A DNA stretch of 7,487 bases from JAZRUF01 sp045652405 (GCA_045652405.1 JAZRUF010000103.1:1-7487); one strand, 5' to 3'; positions 1 through 6,758 are shown, counted from the stretch's first letter. The notes: generated from the letters alone by a model not told the origin. Program-made: numbers and translations.

Positions 1-958
1 CCGGCTCAATTGTTATGACCATTCCCGGTGAGAGAATATCCGCACTGCCGGGCGCAATGCGCGGCTGCTCGTGTATCTCAAGCCCCACGCCATGCCCTAA
101 GCTGTGCATTATATACTCTCCGTAGCCGCTCTCCTCCAGACTCTTGCGGTGCAGCAGATCAAGCTCACCCGCGGAAATCCCAGGACGCACCGCCGCGACC
201 GCGGCTCTCTGCGCTTTATACACCGCATCCCATACGCGGCGAAGCTCGTCAGACGGCTCTCCAAACCAAAGAGTTCTCGTAATGTCGGACATATACCCCA
301 TGTAGCACGCGCCGAAATCAAGGGTGAGCATATCGCCCTCGGCAATGCGTCTGTCAGTCGGCGTTGCGTGCGGCATCGCGCCGCGCTCACCGGATGCAGA
401 AATCGTATCAAACGCGCATCTTTCACTCCCGCATTTTGCCATCAAATAGTCAAGCTCCGCGGCAATTTCCCGCTCGGTCATGCCTACCCTCAGATGCGCT
501 GTCAGCTCCTTTAGTGCCTCATCTGTAATCTCCACGGCTTTTTTAATCTTTAAAAGCTCGTCTGCGTCCTTTATCATGCGCGGGTAAACGCCAAAGCTCT
601 CACGCGGCACCCACTCGACCTGCGGGCACGCACTTTTAAGCGCGCGAAGCTGATAGTCAGTAAGCTTCATCGTCTCATACCCTATGCGTCGCCACTTTCT
701 CTCCGCGACAATTTCACTTACTCTCTCTGCCAAAGCCCGCTTTTGCGGCACAAGCGTAAACTCAGGCGCTTGCTGCGCCGCCTGCTCATAGTATCTGCCG
801 TCAGTCACAAGAAACTTTTCACTACGGCTCACAAGCAGGTGGCAGTTGCTCCCGGAAAAGGACGAATAATATCTGTAATTCTCATACGATGATATATACA
901 TCGCATCGAGCTTGTTTTCCTCTAAATAAACATCAAGCTTTTTAAGCCTCTCCGTCAA
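1..958 (-). CDS. M24 family Xaa-Pro aminopeptidase (aminopeptidase P type), C-terminus cut by window edge
   Basis: A cytoplasmic metallopeptidase expected to remove the N-terminal residue from peptides with proline in second position. I translated 319 codons from a TTG at 958. Residues 1-125 form a creatinase-type N-terminal domain (FSGSN at 34-38). Residues from about 130 form the pita-bread M24 domain. Visible motifs are MPHATP (H197), LDFG (D214), GYMSDITRT (D225), HSLGHGVG (H289), EIHEQP (H296) and TIEP (E318). D214, D225, H289 and E318 match four of the five dinuclear metal ligands of the family. The fifth, a C-terminal Glu, would lie beyond the window. The family is usually about 355-360 residues, so roughly 40 are missing. 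TTG is chosen because no ATG or GTG fits and GAGGAG lies 8 bases upstream. The gene follows the SLH glycosidase by six bases and is probably co-transcribed with it. In many Firmicutes efp follows this gene; that cannot be seen here. Confidence 0.93.
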   Translation of the reverse strand, partial: MTERLKKLDVYLEENKLDAMYISSYENYRYYSSFSGSNCHLLVSRSEKFLVTDGRYYEQAAQQAPEFTLVPQKRALAERVSEIVAERKWRRIGYETMKLTDYQLRALKSACPQVEWVPRESFGVYPRMIKDADELLKIKKAVEITDEALKELTAHLRVGMTEREIAAELDYLMAKCGSERCAFDTISASGERGAMPHATPTDRRIAEGDMLTLDFGACYMGYMSDITRTLWFGEPSDELRRVWDAVYKAQRAAVAAVRPGISAGELDLLHRKSLEESGYGEYIMHSLGHGVGLEIHEQPRIAPGSADILSPGMVITIEP

Positions 959-964
959 ATAAAA

Positions 965-3265
965 TCACTCCTCAACCGCAGGCGGATTTATCATACTGTC
1001 CACGCGGTCAATAAATACAGCCGATTCTGCGCGGGTCGCTGCGTTTTTCGGGTTTACACAACCGTTTGAGTCGCCCTTTACAAGCTCAAGGCTTGACATC
1101 GTGGCAATCGCCACTCGCGCATACTCGCTTATATCCCCCGCATCCGCGTATGCACCTGTCATGGATGCATCCGCATCGGCGTTTAAATATCCCATTTTCT
1201 TCATAACGCGCCACACAAGCGTAAACATCTCCTGCCGCGTTATATTCCTCTCAGGCGCAAACTCAGTCTCGCTTACACCGTTTGCAATCCCGAGCGCTTT
1301 TGCAGTGCCCAGCTCATTGTAATAATACGCACTCTCCGGTACATCCGCGAAATTATCCTCGGGTTTCTTTGAGGTATCAATTCCCATCATGCGCACCAAA
1401 AGCAACATAAAATCCGCTCTTTTTATTGACCTCGCGGGCGCAAATTCACTTTCGCTAACACCGCGGATAATCTCTTTCTCGGCAAGACGGTAAATCGCGT
1501 CCTGAGCCCACCGGTGCGCGTCAAGGTCTGAAAACTCAATCACCTTTTTTCCGTCAACCACCACGGGTATTGCAACGCTTACATCCTTATAGCTTACGTA
1601 GATGTTTCCCTCTGCGTACTTCTCTCCGGTCTGAATAACACCCGGCTCGACAATCTCGCCAAGCTGCTCATCTGCAGACCATGAAAACAGGTCATTTGAG
1701 TGCAAAACGCTGTGACCGTTATATATAGCATTAACCGTAAAGCCGGTCTTTGCATTGGGTTTAAGCTTTGAATTTGCAAAGGATGCGGTTATCGAAGTGA
1801 GCGTATCAACTATCTCGCCAGTCACAGTGCCGCTCGCCGTGTCATTTGTAACCGTAACCGAAATCTGCCCCGCCTCTTTTGCATAAAGCATTCCATCCGC
1901 GTCAATTTCCGCTGCTTCCGAATCCACCTGCCATGTAAACGGTCCCTGTGGCTCGTGCGGCTGGTAATTTGGGTCCATCGCGCCGCTTACCGTGTATGAA
2001 TACTCTCCGCCAACAAGCATTTTATTTGCAGGTGCCGTAACAAAAAGCTTGGTCGGCGCAGGATATTTCTCCGCAGTGTTTATAAGAACAAGCGCATTCG
2101 CCACCTGACGCTGTGAGCCCTCTGACGGACTGTTTACCACCTTGCGCGTCACGGAGCCTGCCGGACGCAGAACGAACGTGGTCGAGCCGCCGCCGTCTAA
2201 ATTAAGAGCTCCGACGCAACCCATATCGCGCATAATAGTCGCCGCCTGCTTGAGCGTAGCGCCAGCCGAATAGTTTTTCTGCCGTCCGTCTATCGTGTAA
2301 AACACCACGGTTCCGTCTTCTTTATATCCAATAACCGTTCGCGGATTTCTCGCATTATCGGTAACGTCTTTTACCTCGCCGTCCTGCAAAATCGTGTGGT
2401 TTCCGCCGACCGCAAATTTTACGTCCTGCCAGAACTCATTAAACTGAACATATGCGCCTATCTCATCGCCCTCGGTAAGTGCCGCGATTTCATCCCTGCG
2501 CGCGCCTGTGGCAGAGAGCACCACCGTACCGGGTGCAATCTCGCAATTTCCTGTATCTGAGTTTATCTTCTCCACGCGAAGCTCTATCGTTTCACCGTGG
2601 CGCAGCTCGCCCGAGAGCACGGTGCATACAATCTCAAGGCTATCCTGCTTAACGCGGGTTGATGCACCGTAGTCAGACGTGTACATCATCAGGCTGTCTG
2701 CATCCTTAATGCGGTTGTTAATTCCGCTCATCTCTATCTTTTTATCCCCGATAAGCAGAATTTTATTCAGTATCGTGCCGTGAGTGAGTACAAACGGAGT
2801 ACCGTCGTTTTTAATTCCGAATGAGCTTGAGTACTGCGGCGGCGTGCTGAGCACCTTGCCGTCTTCCATAAATACGCCGAACGGCACGCCCACTCCCAAA
2901 TCAAAAAAGTCACCGTTAATTCCCGCAACCACCTGACCCGGAAATTCTTTTTCCATCTCATTTGTTATGCCGAGTACCGTCTGAACACCGTATACGTTGC
3001 CGCGAGTTTTTCCCGCGCGAAGCTCTACAAACTCGCTTTTCGGGTCAAACTCTATCGCGTGTATCTTCTGCGGTCCTGCAGCGGTCTCCGCGCTTATCTC
3101 GCGATACATGGTCCCGGGTGCAACATACTGCTCTAATGCTCCTGTAACGCTTCCCCATGTCCAGTCTATGCCGTCAAGCCATGCCTGAGATGGGGGAATT
3201 ACACCAACCGCCATGCATATACATAAAATCCATGCAGTAATTTTTTTAAATTTAAACATATCCAT
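965..3265 (-). CDS. Secreted phosphodiester glycosidase (NAGPA domain) with Ig-like region and three C-terminal SLH domains
   Basis: A 766-residue cell-surface protein. Residues 1-28 are a signal peptide (FKFKK, hydrophobic core, cleavage after SQA). Residues about 60-397 are a NAGPA (phosphodiester glycosidase, DUF2233) domain: NGDFF at 117-121, VGGNH at 286-290, NPRT at 307-310, TIDGRQ at 324-329 and LDGGGSTTF at 356-364. About 120 residues (160-280) are inserted between the NGDFF part and the VGGNH part. Residues about 403-570 look like two Ig-like (Big-type) beta domains. Three SLH repeats follow at about 576-628, 638-692 and 705-759, with ITRQE and TRAES variants of the SLH signature. 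SLH domains bind secondary wall polymers, so the enzyme is probably held on the cell wall. The NAGPA family cleaves sugar phosphodiesters, but the substrate here is unknown; a wall polymer or exopolysaccharide is a guess. ATG codons at 3265 and 3259 are both possible starts; AAGGGTGAT directly precedes the first. Confidence 0.93.
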   Translation of the reverse strand: MDMFKFKKITAWILCICMAVGVIPPSQAWLDGIDWTWGSVTGALEQYVAPGTMYREISAETAAGPQKIHAIEFDPKSEFVELRAGKTRGNVYGVQTVLGITNEMEKEFPGQVVAGINGDFFDLGVGVPFGVFMEDGKVLSTPPQYSSSFGIKNDGTPFVLTHGTILNKILLIGDKKIEMSGINNRIKDADSLMMYTSDYGASTRVKQDSLEIVCTVLSGELRHGETIELRVEKINSDTGNCEIAPGTVVLSATGARRDEIAALTEGDEIGAYVQFNEFWQDVKFAVGGNHTILQDGEVKDVTDNARNPRTVIGYKEDGTVVFYTIDGRQKNYSAGATLKQAATIMRDMGCVGALNLDGGGSTTFVLRPAGSVTRKVVNSPSEGSQRQVANALVLINTAEKYPAPTKLFVTAPANKMLVGGEYSYTVSGAMDPNYQPHEPQGPFTWQVDSEAAEIDADGMLYAKEAGQISVTVTNDTASGTVTGEIVDTLTSITASFANSKLKPNAKTGFTVNAIYNGHSVLHSNDLFSWSADEQLGEIVEPGVIQTGEKYAEGNIYVSYKDVSVAIPVVVDGKKVIEFSDLDAHRWAQDAIYRLAEKEIIRGVSESEFAPARSIKRADFMLLLVRMMGIDTSKKPEDNFADVPESAYYYNELGTAKALGIANGVSETEFAPERNITRQEMFTLVWRVMKKMGYLNADADASMTGAYADAGDISEYARVAIATMSSLELVKGDSNGCVNPKNAATRAESAVFIDRVDSMINPPAVEE
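968..973 (-). promoter_or_regulatory. Ribosome binding site GAGGAG for the M24 peptidase
   Basis: GAGGAG is formed by the last two Glu codons of the upstream SLH protein and sits 8 bases before the TTG at 958. It fixes the TTG start and suggests that translation of the peptidase is coupled to termination of the upstream gene, whose TGA is at 965-967. Confidence 0.8.
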
Positions 3266-3291
3266 ATCACCCTTATTTAGTATCGGATTTA

Positions 3292-3320
3292 ATTATACCA
3301 CAACCCTCTCTGTCTATCTA
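3292..3320 (-). promoter_or_regulatory. Sigma-A-type promoter with extended -10 for the SLH glycosidase/M24 unit
   Basis: The -10 is TATAAT (3297-3292), preceded by TG plus one base (3300-3299), an extended -10. The -35 TAGATA (3320-3315) matches four of six consensus bases at 17-bp spacing. Start of transcription is expected near 3285, giving a leader of about 20 bases. A/T tracts at about 3335-3361 lie upstream and could act like an UP element. The promoter follows the hairpin after the spoIIQ-like gene, so this unit is transcribed independently of it. Confidence 0.7.
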
Positions 3321-3377
3321 CTGCAATTATTCCCTGATTTTTTAATTTTTTTAAAATTTTAAGAGGTAAAGTCAAAA

Positions 3378-3422
3378 TTCACTACCCCAAGTTGTGCGTA
3401 CATCACAACTTGGGGTAGTGAA
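3378..3422 (-). terminator. Perfect 19-bp inverted repeat, probable terminator of the spoIIQ-like gene
   Basis: TTCACTACCCCAAGTTGTG (3378-3396) is exactly complementary to 3404-3422, with a 7-base loop (CGTACAT). It begins 17 bases after the stop codon of the M23 gene in the direction of transcription. On the minus strand the stem is followed by TTTTGACTTT, a short and imperfect U-tract. The stem is longer and more perfect than in most intrinsic terminators, and the U-tract is weaker. A dispersed palindromic repeat (REP or MITE remnant) is therefore an alternative. Confidence 0.6.
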
Positions 3423-3438
3423 AAAACTTCGGCGTTTT

Positions 3439-4194
3439 TTATTTTATAACTGTCATCGGGTCGATGTTTACATTGTTTTGGGTAAGCTCCAAGTGAAGAT
3501 GCGCAGGCTCCATGCACTCAGCAATCGCGCTATCGCCTATCCCGCCTATCACCTGACCTAATTTGACCTTATCACCCTTTTTTACCACAATCCCCTTCAT
3601 AAGGTTTGAATACGTGCTTACGCACCCTTCCTTGTGTCGGATTTTCACGGTGTATCCCATCATTTCATCCTCAAATACTTCCATGACAGTTCCCGCGGCT
3701 ATCGCGTGCACCTTCGTGCCTGACGGTGCAGCAATGTCAACACCTGTGTGAATTCGCCAGTCATCCATGGTCTTGCTCTTTATAAGCTCATCGCCGGAAA
3801 ACTTGAGCGATACTTCGCCATCAAGAGGCTTTTGGTAGGATATTTCCTTCGGCTCAACCTCAATTTCCTGCTTCTTAACCGTAGCCACCGCCTTTTGGGT
3901 AGGCTGGGTTTGAACCTTTGCACTATCCTTAACCTCTGCCTTTTGCTCGGGCTCTTTCTTTTCTTCCTCAACCTCTGTAATCTCGGGCAGCATCACCGGT
4001 TCAAAATCCATGCCGCTCGGCTCAGGAAAGGAAAAATCCTCCACCGTATCCGTATAACCGAGCACATCATCCGAGACCTGCGGCTCATTAAACATCACAT
4101 AACCCGATACCCCGATTGCACATATGCAAAGGAACAGGATTATGTAAAATCCCCTCTTTGTAGCTTTAGATGCAATTTCTTTAATTTTTTTCAT
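3439..4194 (-). CDS. spoIIQ: SpoIIQ-like membrane-anchored M23 (LytM) family protein
   Basis: A 251-residue protein with a basic N-terminus, one membrane segment (about 16-34), a charged low-complexity linker rich in E, K, P and Q (about 50-118) and an M23 domain (about 120-251). The zinc-site residues are present: HTGVD (H149, D153) and HLH (H232, H234). The His usual in the YxHL motif is replaced: residues 194-198 read TYSNL, with N197 in its place. A short membrane anchor, a linker, one M23 domain and a changed YxHL motif are all typical of SpoIIQ. In SpoIIQ the domain binds SpoIIIAH across the septal space during engulfment. A strong sigma-F promoter match upstream supports this assignment independently. 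Start: ATG at 4194, 10 bases after GGAGG. The gene is monocistronic, between the ychF terminator and its own hairpin. An ordinary cell-wall M23 endopeptidase remains possible but is less likely. Confidence 0.82.
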   Translation of the reverse strand: MKKIKEIASKATKRGFYIILFLCICAIGVSGYVMFNEPQVSDDVLGYTDTVEDFSFPEPSGMDFEPVMLPEITEVEEEKKEPEQKAEVKDSAKVQTQPTQKAVATVKKQEIEVEPKEISYQKPLDGEVSLKFSGDELIKSKTMDDWRIHTGVDIAAPSGTKVHAIAAGTVMEVFEDEMMGYTVKIRHKEGCVSTYSNLMKGIVVKKGDKVKLGQVIGGIGDSAIAECMEPAHLHLELTQNNVNIDPMTVIK

Positions 4195-4214
4195 CCGTTA
4201 AGCACCTCCGCTTT

Positions 4215-4244
4215 TATTCTTGCCACGCAAGAGATGCTTTATAC
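4215..4244 (-). promoter_or_regulatory. Sigma-F (forespore) promoter of the spoIIQ-like gene
   Basis: GTATA (4244-4240), 15 bases, then GGCAAGAATA (4224-4215). This fits the B. subtilis sigma-F consensus as I recall it (GYWTA, N15, GGNRANANTW) at every specified position. It begins just after the T-run of the ychF terminator. Start of transcription would fall near 4209-4207, right at the Shine-Dalgarno GGAGG (4209-4205), so the leader would be very short. Sigma-G recognises similar sequences, so overlap with sigma-G is possible. Confidence 0.75.
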
Positions 4245-4246
4245 AT

Positions 4247-4288
4247 CACAAAAAAATAAAATACCGACGCTGTAAGCATCGGCATTTT
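4247..4288 (-). terminator. Intrinsic terminator of ychF
   Basis: On the minus strand GCCGATGC (4283-4276) and GCGTCGGT (4270-4263) pair around a 5-base loop (TTACA), with two G-U pairs. Flanking A and T runs extend the stem to about 13 bp. The stem is followed by TTTATTTTTTTG. It lies just after the ychF stop at 4296 and separates ychF from the sigma-F promoter of the next gene. Confidence 0.85.
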
Positions 4289-4295
4289 TTGTAAA

Positions 4296-5390
4296 TTAAA
4301 CGTTAAATCTAAAGAGCACCACGTCGCCGTCCTGCATGACGTACTCCTTACCCTCGCTGCGAACAAGGCCTTTTTCCTTTGCGGCAACCATCGTCTTGCA
4401 CTCGACTAAGTCGTTAAAGTGGATTACCTCTGCGCGGATAAAGCCGCGCTCAAAATCAGAGTGAATTTTGCCCGCCGCCTGCGGTGCCTTTGTGCCGCGC
4501 GTAATCGTCCACGCACGAACCTCAGGCTCACCCGCGGTCAGGTATGAAATTAGTCCGAGCAGTGCATAGCAGAGCTGGATGAGTCTGTCAAGACCGGACT
4601 TTTCAAGACCAAGCTCCTGTAAGAACAACTCCTTATCCTCTGCGGATAGTTCAACTATCTCCTGCTCAAGGCGTGCGCAAATCGGAAGCACCTGCGAGCC
4701 CTCTGCCGCCGCATGCTCTTCAAGCAGTGCGTAATACTTATTGTCAACCGCACCGTTTGTAAAATCGTCCTCAGACAGGTTCGCCGCGTAAATTACAGGC
4801 TTTGCCGAGAGCAAATCCGCCGTTGCGATAAGCTCACGCTCGTCGTCTGTCGCCTCAAACGTGCGCGCAGAAGCGCCACCGTCAAGATGTGCGCGCAGCC
4901 TCTCAAAAAGCTCAACCTCGGCATTGTACTTCTTGTCGCCCTTGGCAAGCTTCTTTGCCTTGTCAATCCTGCGCTCAAGAAGTTCAACATCTGATAAAAT
5001 AAGCTCTAAATTGATAGTCTCAATATCACGCATCGGGTCAATGCTTCCCTCTACGTGGATTATGTTCTGGTCGTCAAAGCAGCGCACAACATGTACAATC
5101 GCATCCACCTGACGTATGTGGGACAAAAACTTGTTTCCCAAGCCCTCGCCCTTGGATGCGCCACGCACCAGGCCTGCAATATCAACAAACTCAACCACTG
5201 CAGGGGTTATCTTTTTCGGGTTGTACATCCGGGCAAGCACGTCTAAGCGCTCATCGGGAACCGGCACTACGCCGACATTCGGGTCAATCGTGCAAAACGG
5301 ATAGTTTGCAGACTCCGCACCCGCATTTGTAATCGCATTAAACAATGTGCTTTTGCCTACGTTTGGCAAGCCTACTATACCAAGTTTCAT
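4296..5390 (-). CDS. ychF: YchF/OLA1-family ribosome-associated P-loop ATPase
   Basis: 364 residues, the usual full length of the family. The P-loop GLPNVGKST is at 7-15, the conserved block NYPFCTIDPN at 29-38 and G3 DIAG at 70-73. The residue after G3 is Leu, as in other HAS-type GTPases. NLSE at 204-207 replaces the NKxD of true GTPases and is the basis of the family's ATP preference. A helical coiled-coil insertion occupies about 125-170 and a C-terminal TGS domain about 280-363. The family binds ribosomes and has been linked to translation and oxidative stress; its precise role is not settled. Start: ATG at 5390 with AGAAAGG 12 bases upstream. The gene lies 44 bp downstream of an integrase in the same direction and has no convincing promoter of its own in that gap. 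It is ordinary host core genome by composition. Confidence 0.97.
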   Translation of the reverse strand: MKLGIVGLPNVGKSTLFNAITNAGAESANYPFCTIDPNVGVVPVPDERLDVLARMYNPKKITPAVVEFVDIAGLVRGASKGEGLGNKFLSHIRQVDAIVHVVRCFDDQNIIHVEGSIDPMRDIETINLELILSDVELLERRIDKAKKLAKGDKKYNAEVELFERLRAHLDGGASARTFEATDDERELIATADLLSAKPVIYAANLSEDDFTNGAVDNKYYALLEEHAAAEGSQVLPICARLEQEIVELSAEDKELFLQELGLEKSGLDRLIQLCYALLGLISYLTAGEPEVRAWTITRGTKAPQAAGKIHSDFERGFIRAEVIHFNDLVECKTMVAAKEKGLVRSEGKEYVMQDGDVVLFRFNV

Positions 5391-5434
5391 AATTTATCAT
5401 AACCTTTCTATTTTCAAGGGTTTCAGGCGTTTTT
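5391..5434. other. Probable element/chromosome junction (attachment site region)
   Basis: The 44-bp gap between the integrase stop and ychF is where base composition changes from AT-rich to GC-rich. Integrases of this type are usually encoded at the end of the element and read outward, which puts the attachment core here or just inside int. No tRNA is present. Without the other end of the element the core repeat cannot be defined. Confidence 0.45.
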
Positions 5435-6649
5435 TTAATTGGTGTGACACCAATTTGCCACCATTTGCTCTTGATTATTTCTCTCAAATTGCTGCACCGC
5501 TTTTCTCAATGAATCATCCGTAACATGTACATATTTATCCATCGTTGTTTGAATTGAGCCATGTCCAAGAAGTTTTTGTAACACTTTAGGTTGTACTCCT
5601 TTTTCAATAGCACGTGTGGCGTATGTATGTCTTAAAGCGTGCATACAAAATCGTTTAATATTAGCTTCATCACAAAGCTTATACAAATGGGTATCATAAG
5701 AACTATTTTTAGCAGGCTCACCAGTTCGCCAATTTATAAACACCAAGTCTTTCATTATAAGAGTAGATTTTTCTCCTGTGTGTCTATCCATAAATTCCAA
5801 AGTCTGATATAAAGTAGATGATTGTTTGCGTTCATCCCTTGTAGCATATATGCTTTGCAAAATCTCATAAGCACGATTGGTAAGTGGTATTGTTCTATAA
5901 CTATGTTGCGTTTTTGGTGCTCCCGCTCTCCAACAACCTTGCTTGTGTCTGTATTCCAAAGTCTTATTAACAGTTAGTGTGCGTTTTTCAAAGTCAATAG
6001 CATCCCAAGTCAAGCCAATCATTTCACCTGTTCTTAATCCGGTTTCCAATATCAAAGCATACTGATTGTAGTTATGCGACTTTCTTGCAGTTTCCAAAAA
6101 CTTTTCTTGTTCTTCAACTGTAAGAAATTTAATATCATTAACCGCACGTACAGGTTTGGTGTATCTGACACCATCCATAGGGTGTTTTGGTATTAAGTCA
6201 TTCATCTTTGCAGACTTAAACATTGTACCCATTGTAATAAATGCTTGCCTTATAGTTGAGCCGGCATAATCGGCATCCATACTATTCAACACCATTTTAC
6301 AATGAAGTGGTTTAACATCTGTAATTGGTAATTTACCTATGATTGGTTGAATATTGTGGCAATATCTTTCCCTGTAATTACGTGTTGTATTCGGTGCTAA
6401 ATCGCCTACAATATTGTTCACCCAATAATCAAACCAAGTATCAACGGTCATTTGAGTAGAAACAATACACTTGCTATGCTCATCTTCATACTTTGCTTCT
6501 GCTAACCATTTTTTCGCTTCATTAACTTTGTGAAAATACTTCTCAACACGTTTTCCTGAAATTTTGCTTACATATCTTGCAACGTATCTTTTATCCTTTC
6601 TCTGGACAATACCAGCTCCTAATTCTTTGCCTTTTAGGTCTTTACCCAA
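5435..6649 (-). CDS. int: Tyrosine recombinase (phage/Tn916-type integrase)
   Basis: A site-specific recombinase expected to integrate and excise the element. Numbering below counts from the longest possible start (GTG at 6685); subtract 12 for the start preferred here. An AP2-like arm-binding domain is at about 25-70 (RYVARY, GKRVEKYF). A SAM-like core-binding domain is at about 78-180. The catalytic domain follows with R218 (TGLRTGE), K258 (APKTQ), H349-A-L-R352-H353, H375 (LLGHG) and nucleophile Y385 (DKYVHV), so the full active set is present. I choose the TTG at 6649 because AAGGAG sits 8 bases upstream. The GTG at 6685 has no Shine-Dalgarno and lies almost on the predicted transcription start. 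The preferred product is 404 residues, close to Tn916 Int at 405. It has its own near-consensus promoter and reads towards ychF. Confidence 0.95.
   Translation of the reverse strand: MGKDLKGKELGAGIVQRKDKRYVARYVSKISGKRVEKYFHKVNEAKKWLAEAKYEDEHSKCIVSTQMTVDTWFDYWVNNIVGDLAPNTTRNYRERYCHNIQPIIGKLPITDVKPLHCKMVLNSMDADYAGSTIRQAFITMGTMFKSAKMNDLIPKHPMDGVRYTKPVRAVNDIKFLTVEEQEKFLETARKSHNYNQYALILETGLRTGEMIGLTWDAIDFEKRTLTVNKTLEYRHKQGCWRAGAPKTQHSYRTIPLTNRAYEILQSIYATRDERKQSSTLYQTLEFMDRHTGEKSTLIMKDLVFINWRTGEPAKNSSYDTHLYKLCDEANIKRFCMHALRHTYATRAIEKGVQPKVLQKLLGHGSIQTTMDKYVHVTDDSLRKAVQQFERNNQEQMVANWCHTN
5437..5455. repeat. 19-bp palindrome overlapping the int stop codon
   Basis: AATTGGTGT, one G, then ACACCAATT: perfect 9-bp arms around a single base. 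It covers the last codons and part of the stop codon of int. On the minus strand it is followed by A's, not T's, so it is not a terminator for int. It shares the TGACAC core with the repeats near the int promoter and may be a recombinase or accessory-protein site. Confidence 0.5.
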
Positions 6650-6657
6650 GTTATCAA

Positions 6658-6663
6658 CTCCTT
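6658..6663 (-). promoter_or_regulatory. Ribosome binding site AAGGAG deciding the int start
   Basis: AAGGAG is followed after 8 bases by TTG at 6649, in frame with int. Its strength and spacing, and the absence of any such signal before the GTG at 6685, favour the shorter product. Confidence 0.75.
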
Positions 6664-6677
6664 TTGTTAAAAAAGAG

Positions 6678-6686
6678 TTTGACACA
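6678..6686 (+). repeat. TTTGACACA repeat, inverted copy downstream of the int promoter
   Basis: TTTGACACA on the plus strand, facing the two copies upstream of the int promoter. It covers the predicted transcription start of int, so a bound protein could block int transcription. Confidence 0.55.
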
Positions 6687-6693
6687 TTGTTAT

Positions 6694-6722
6694 ATTATAT
6701 CATAATACCATTTAATAGTCAA
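6694..6722 (-). promoter_or_regulatory. Near-consensus sigma-A promoter of int
   Basis: The -35 is TTGACT (6722-6717, five of six), the spacing is 17 bp, and the -10 is TATAAT (6699-6694), preceded by TG plus one base (extended -10). Transcription should start near 6687, giving a leader of about 38 bases to the TTG. The integrase can thus be made independently of xis. Confidence 0.8.
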
Positions 6723-6738
6723 TTATTCTGCATGTTTT

Positions 6739-6758
6739 TGTATCAAATTTGTGTCAAA
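6739..6758 (-). repeat. Tandem TTTGAYACA repeats upstream of the int promoter
   Basis: On the minus strand TTTGACACA (6758-6750) and TTTGATACA (6747-6739) lie in tandem with an 11-bp period, about one helical turn, and share flanking A/T bases. A third, inverted copy lies at 6678-6686. The spacing suggests cooperative binding of a protein such as Xis, or the N-terminal domain of Int. Confidence 0.55.

Noticed and set aside
28..514. Overlapping open frames on both strands within the M24 peptidase region
   Set aside because: The M24 motifs run through the whole region in one minus-strand frame; the others are shadow frames in GC-rich coding DNA.
3414..3440. Second small hairpin (AAAAAAC, six bases, GTTTTTT) at 3421-3440
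   Set aside because: The stem is almost all A-T pairs and it overlaps the stop codon and the large hairpin; too weak to call as a terminator.
3748..4275. 175-codon open frame on the plus strand opposite the spoIIQ-like gene
   Set aside because: Leu-rich translation made by the antisense of Lys/Glu-rich codons, no ribosome site, and it crosses the terminator and promoter of real genes.
5396..5417. Possible ychF promoter, TTGAAA (5417-5412) and TATGAT (5401-5396)
   Set aside because: The spacing is only 10 bp, and the -10 would lie about 5 bases from the start codon, leaving no ribosome site on the transcript.
5391..5460. tRNA or tRNA 3' end as the integration target
   Set aside because: No cloverleaf, T-loop or CCA-like sequence is visible in the junction region.
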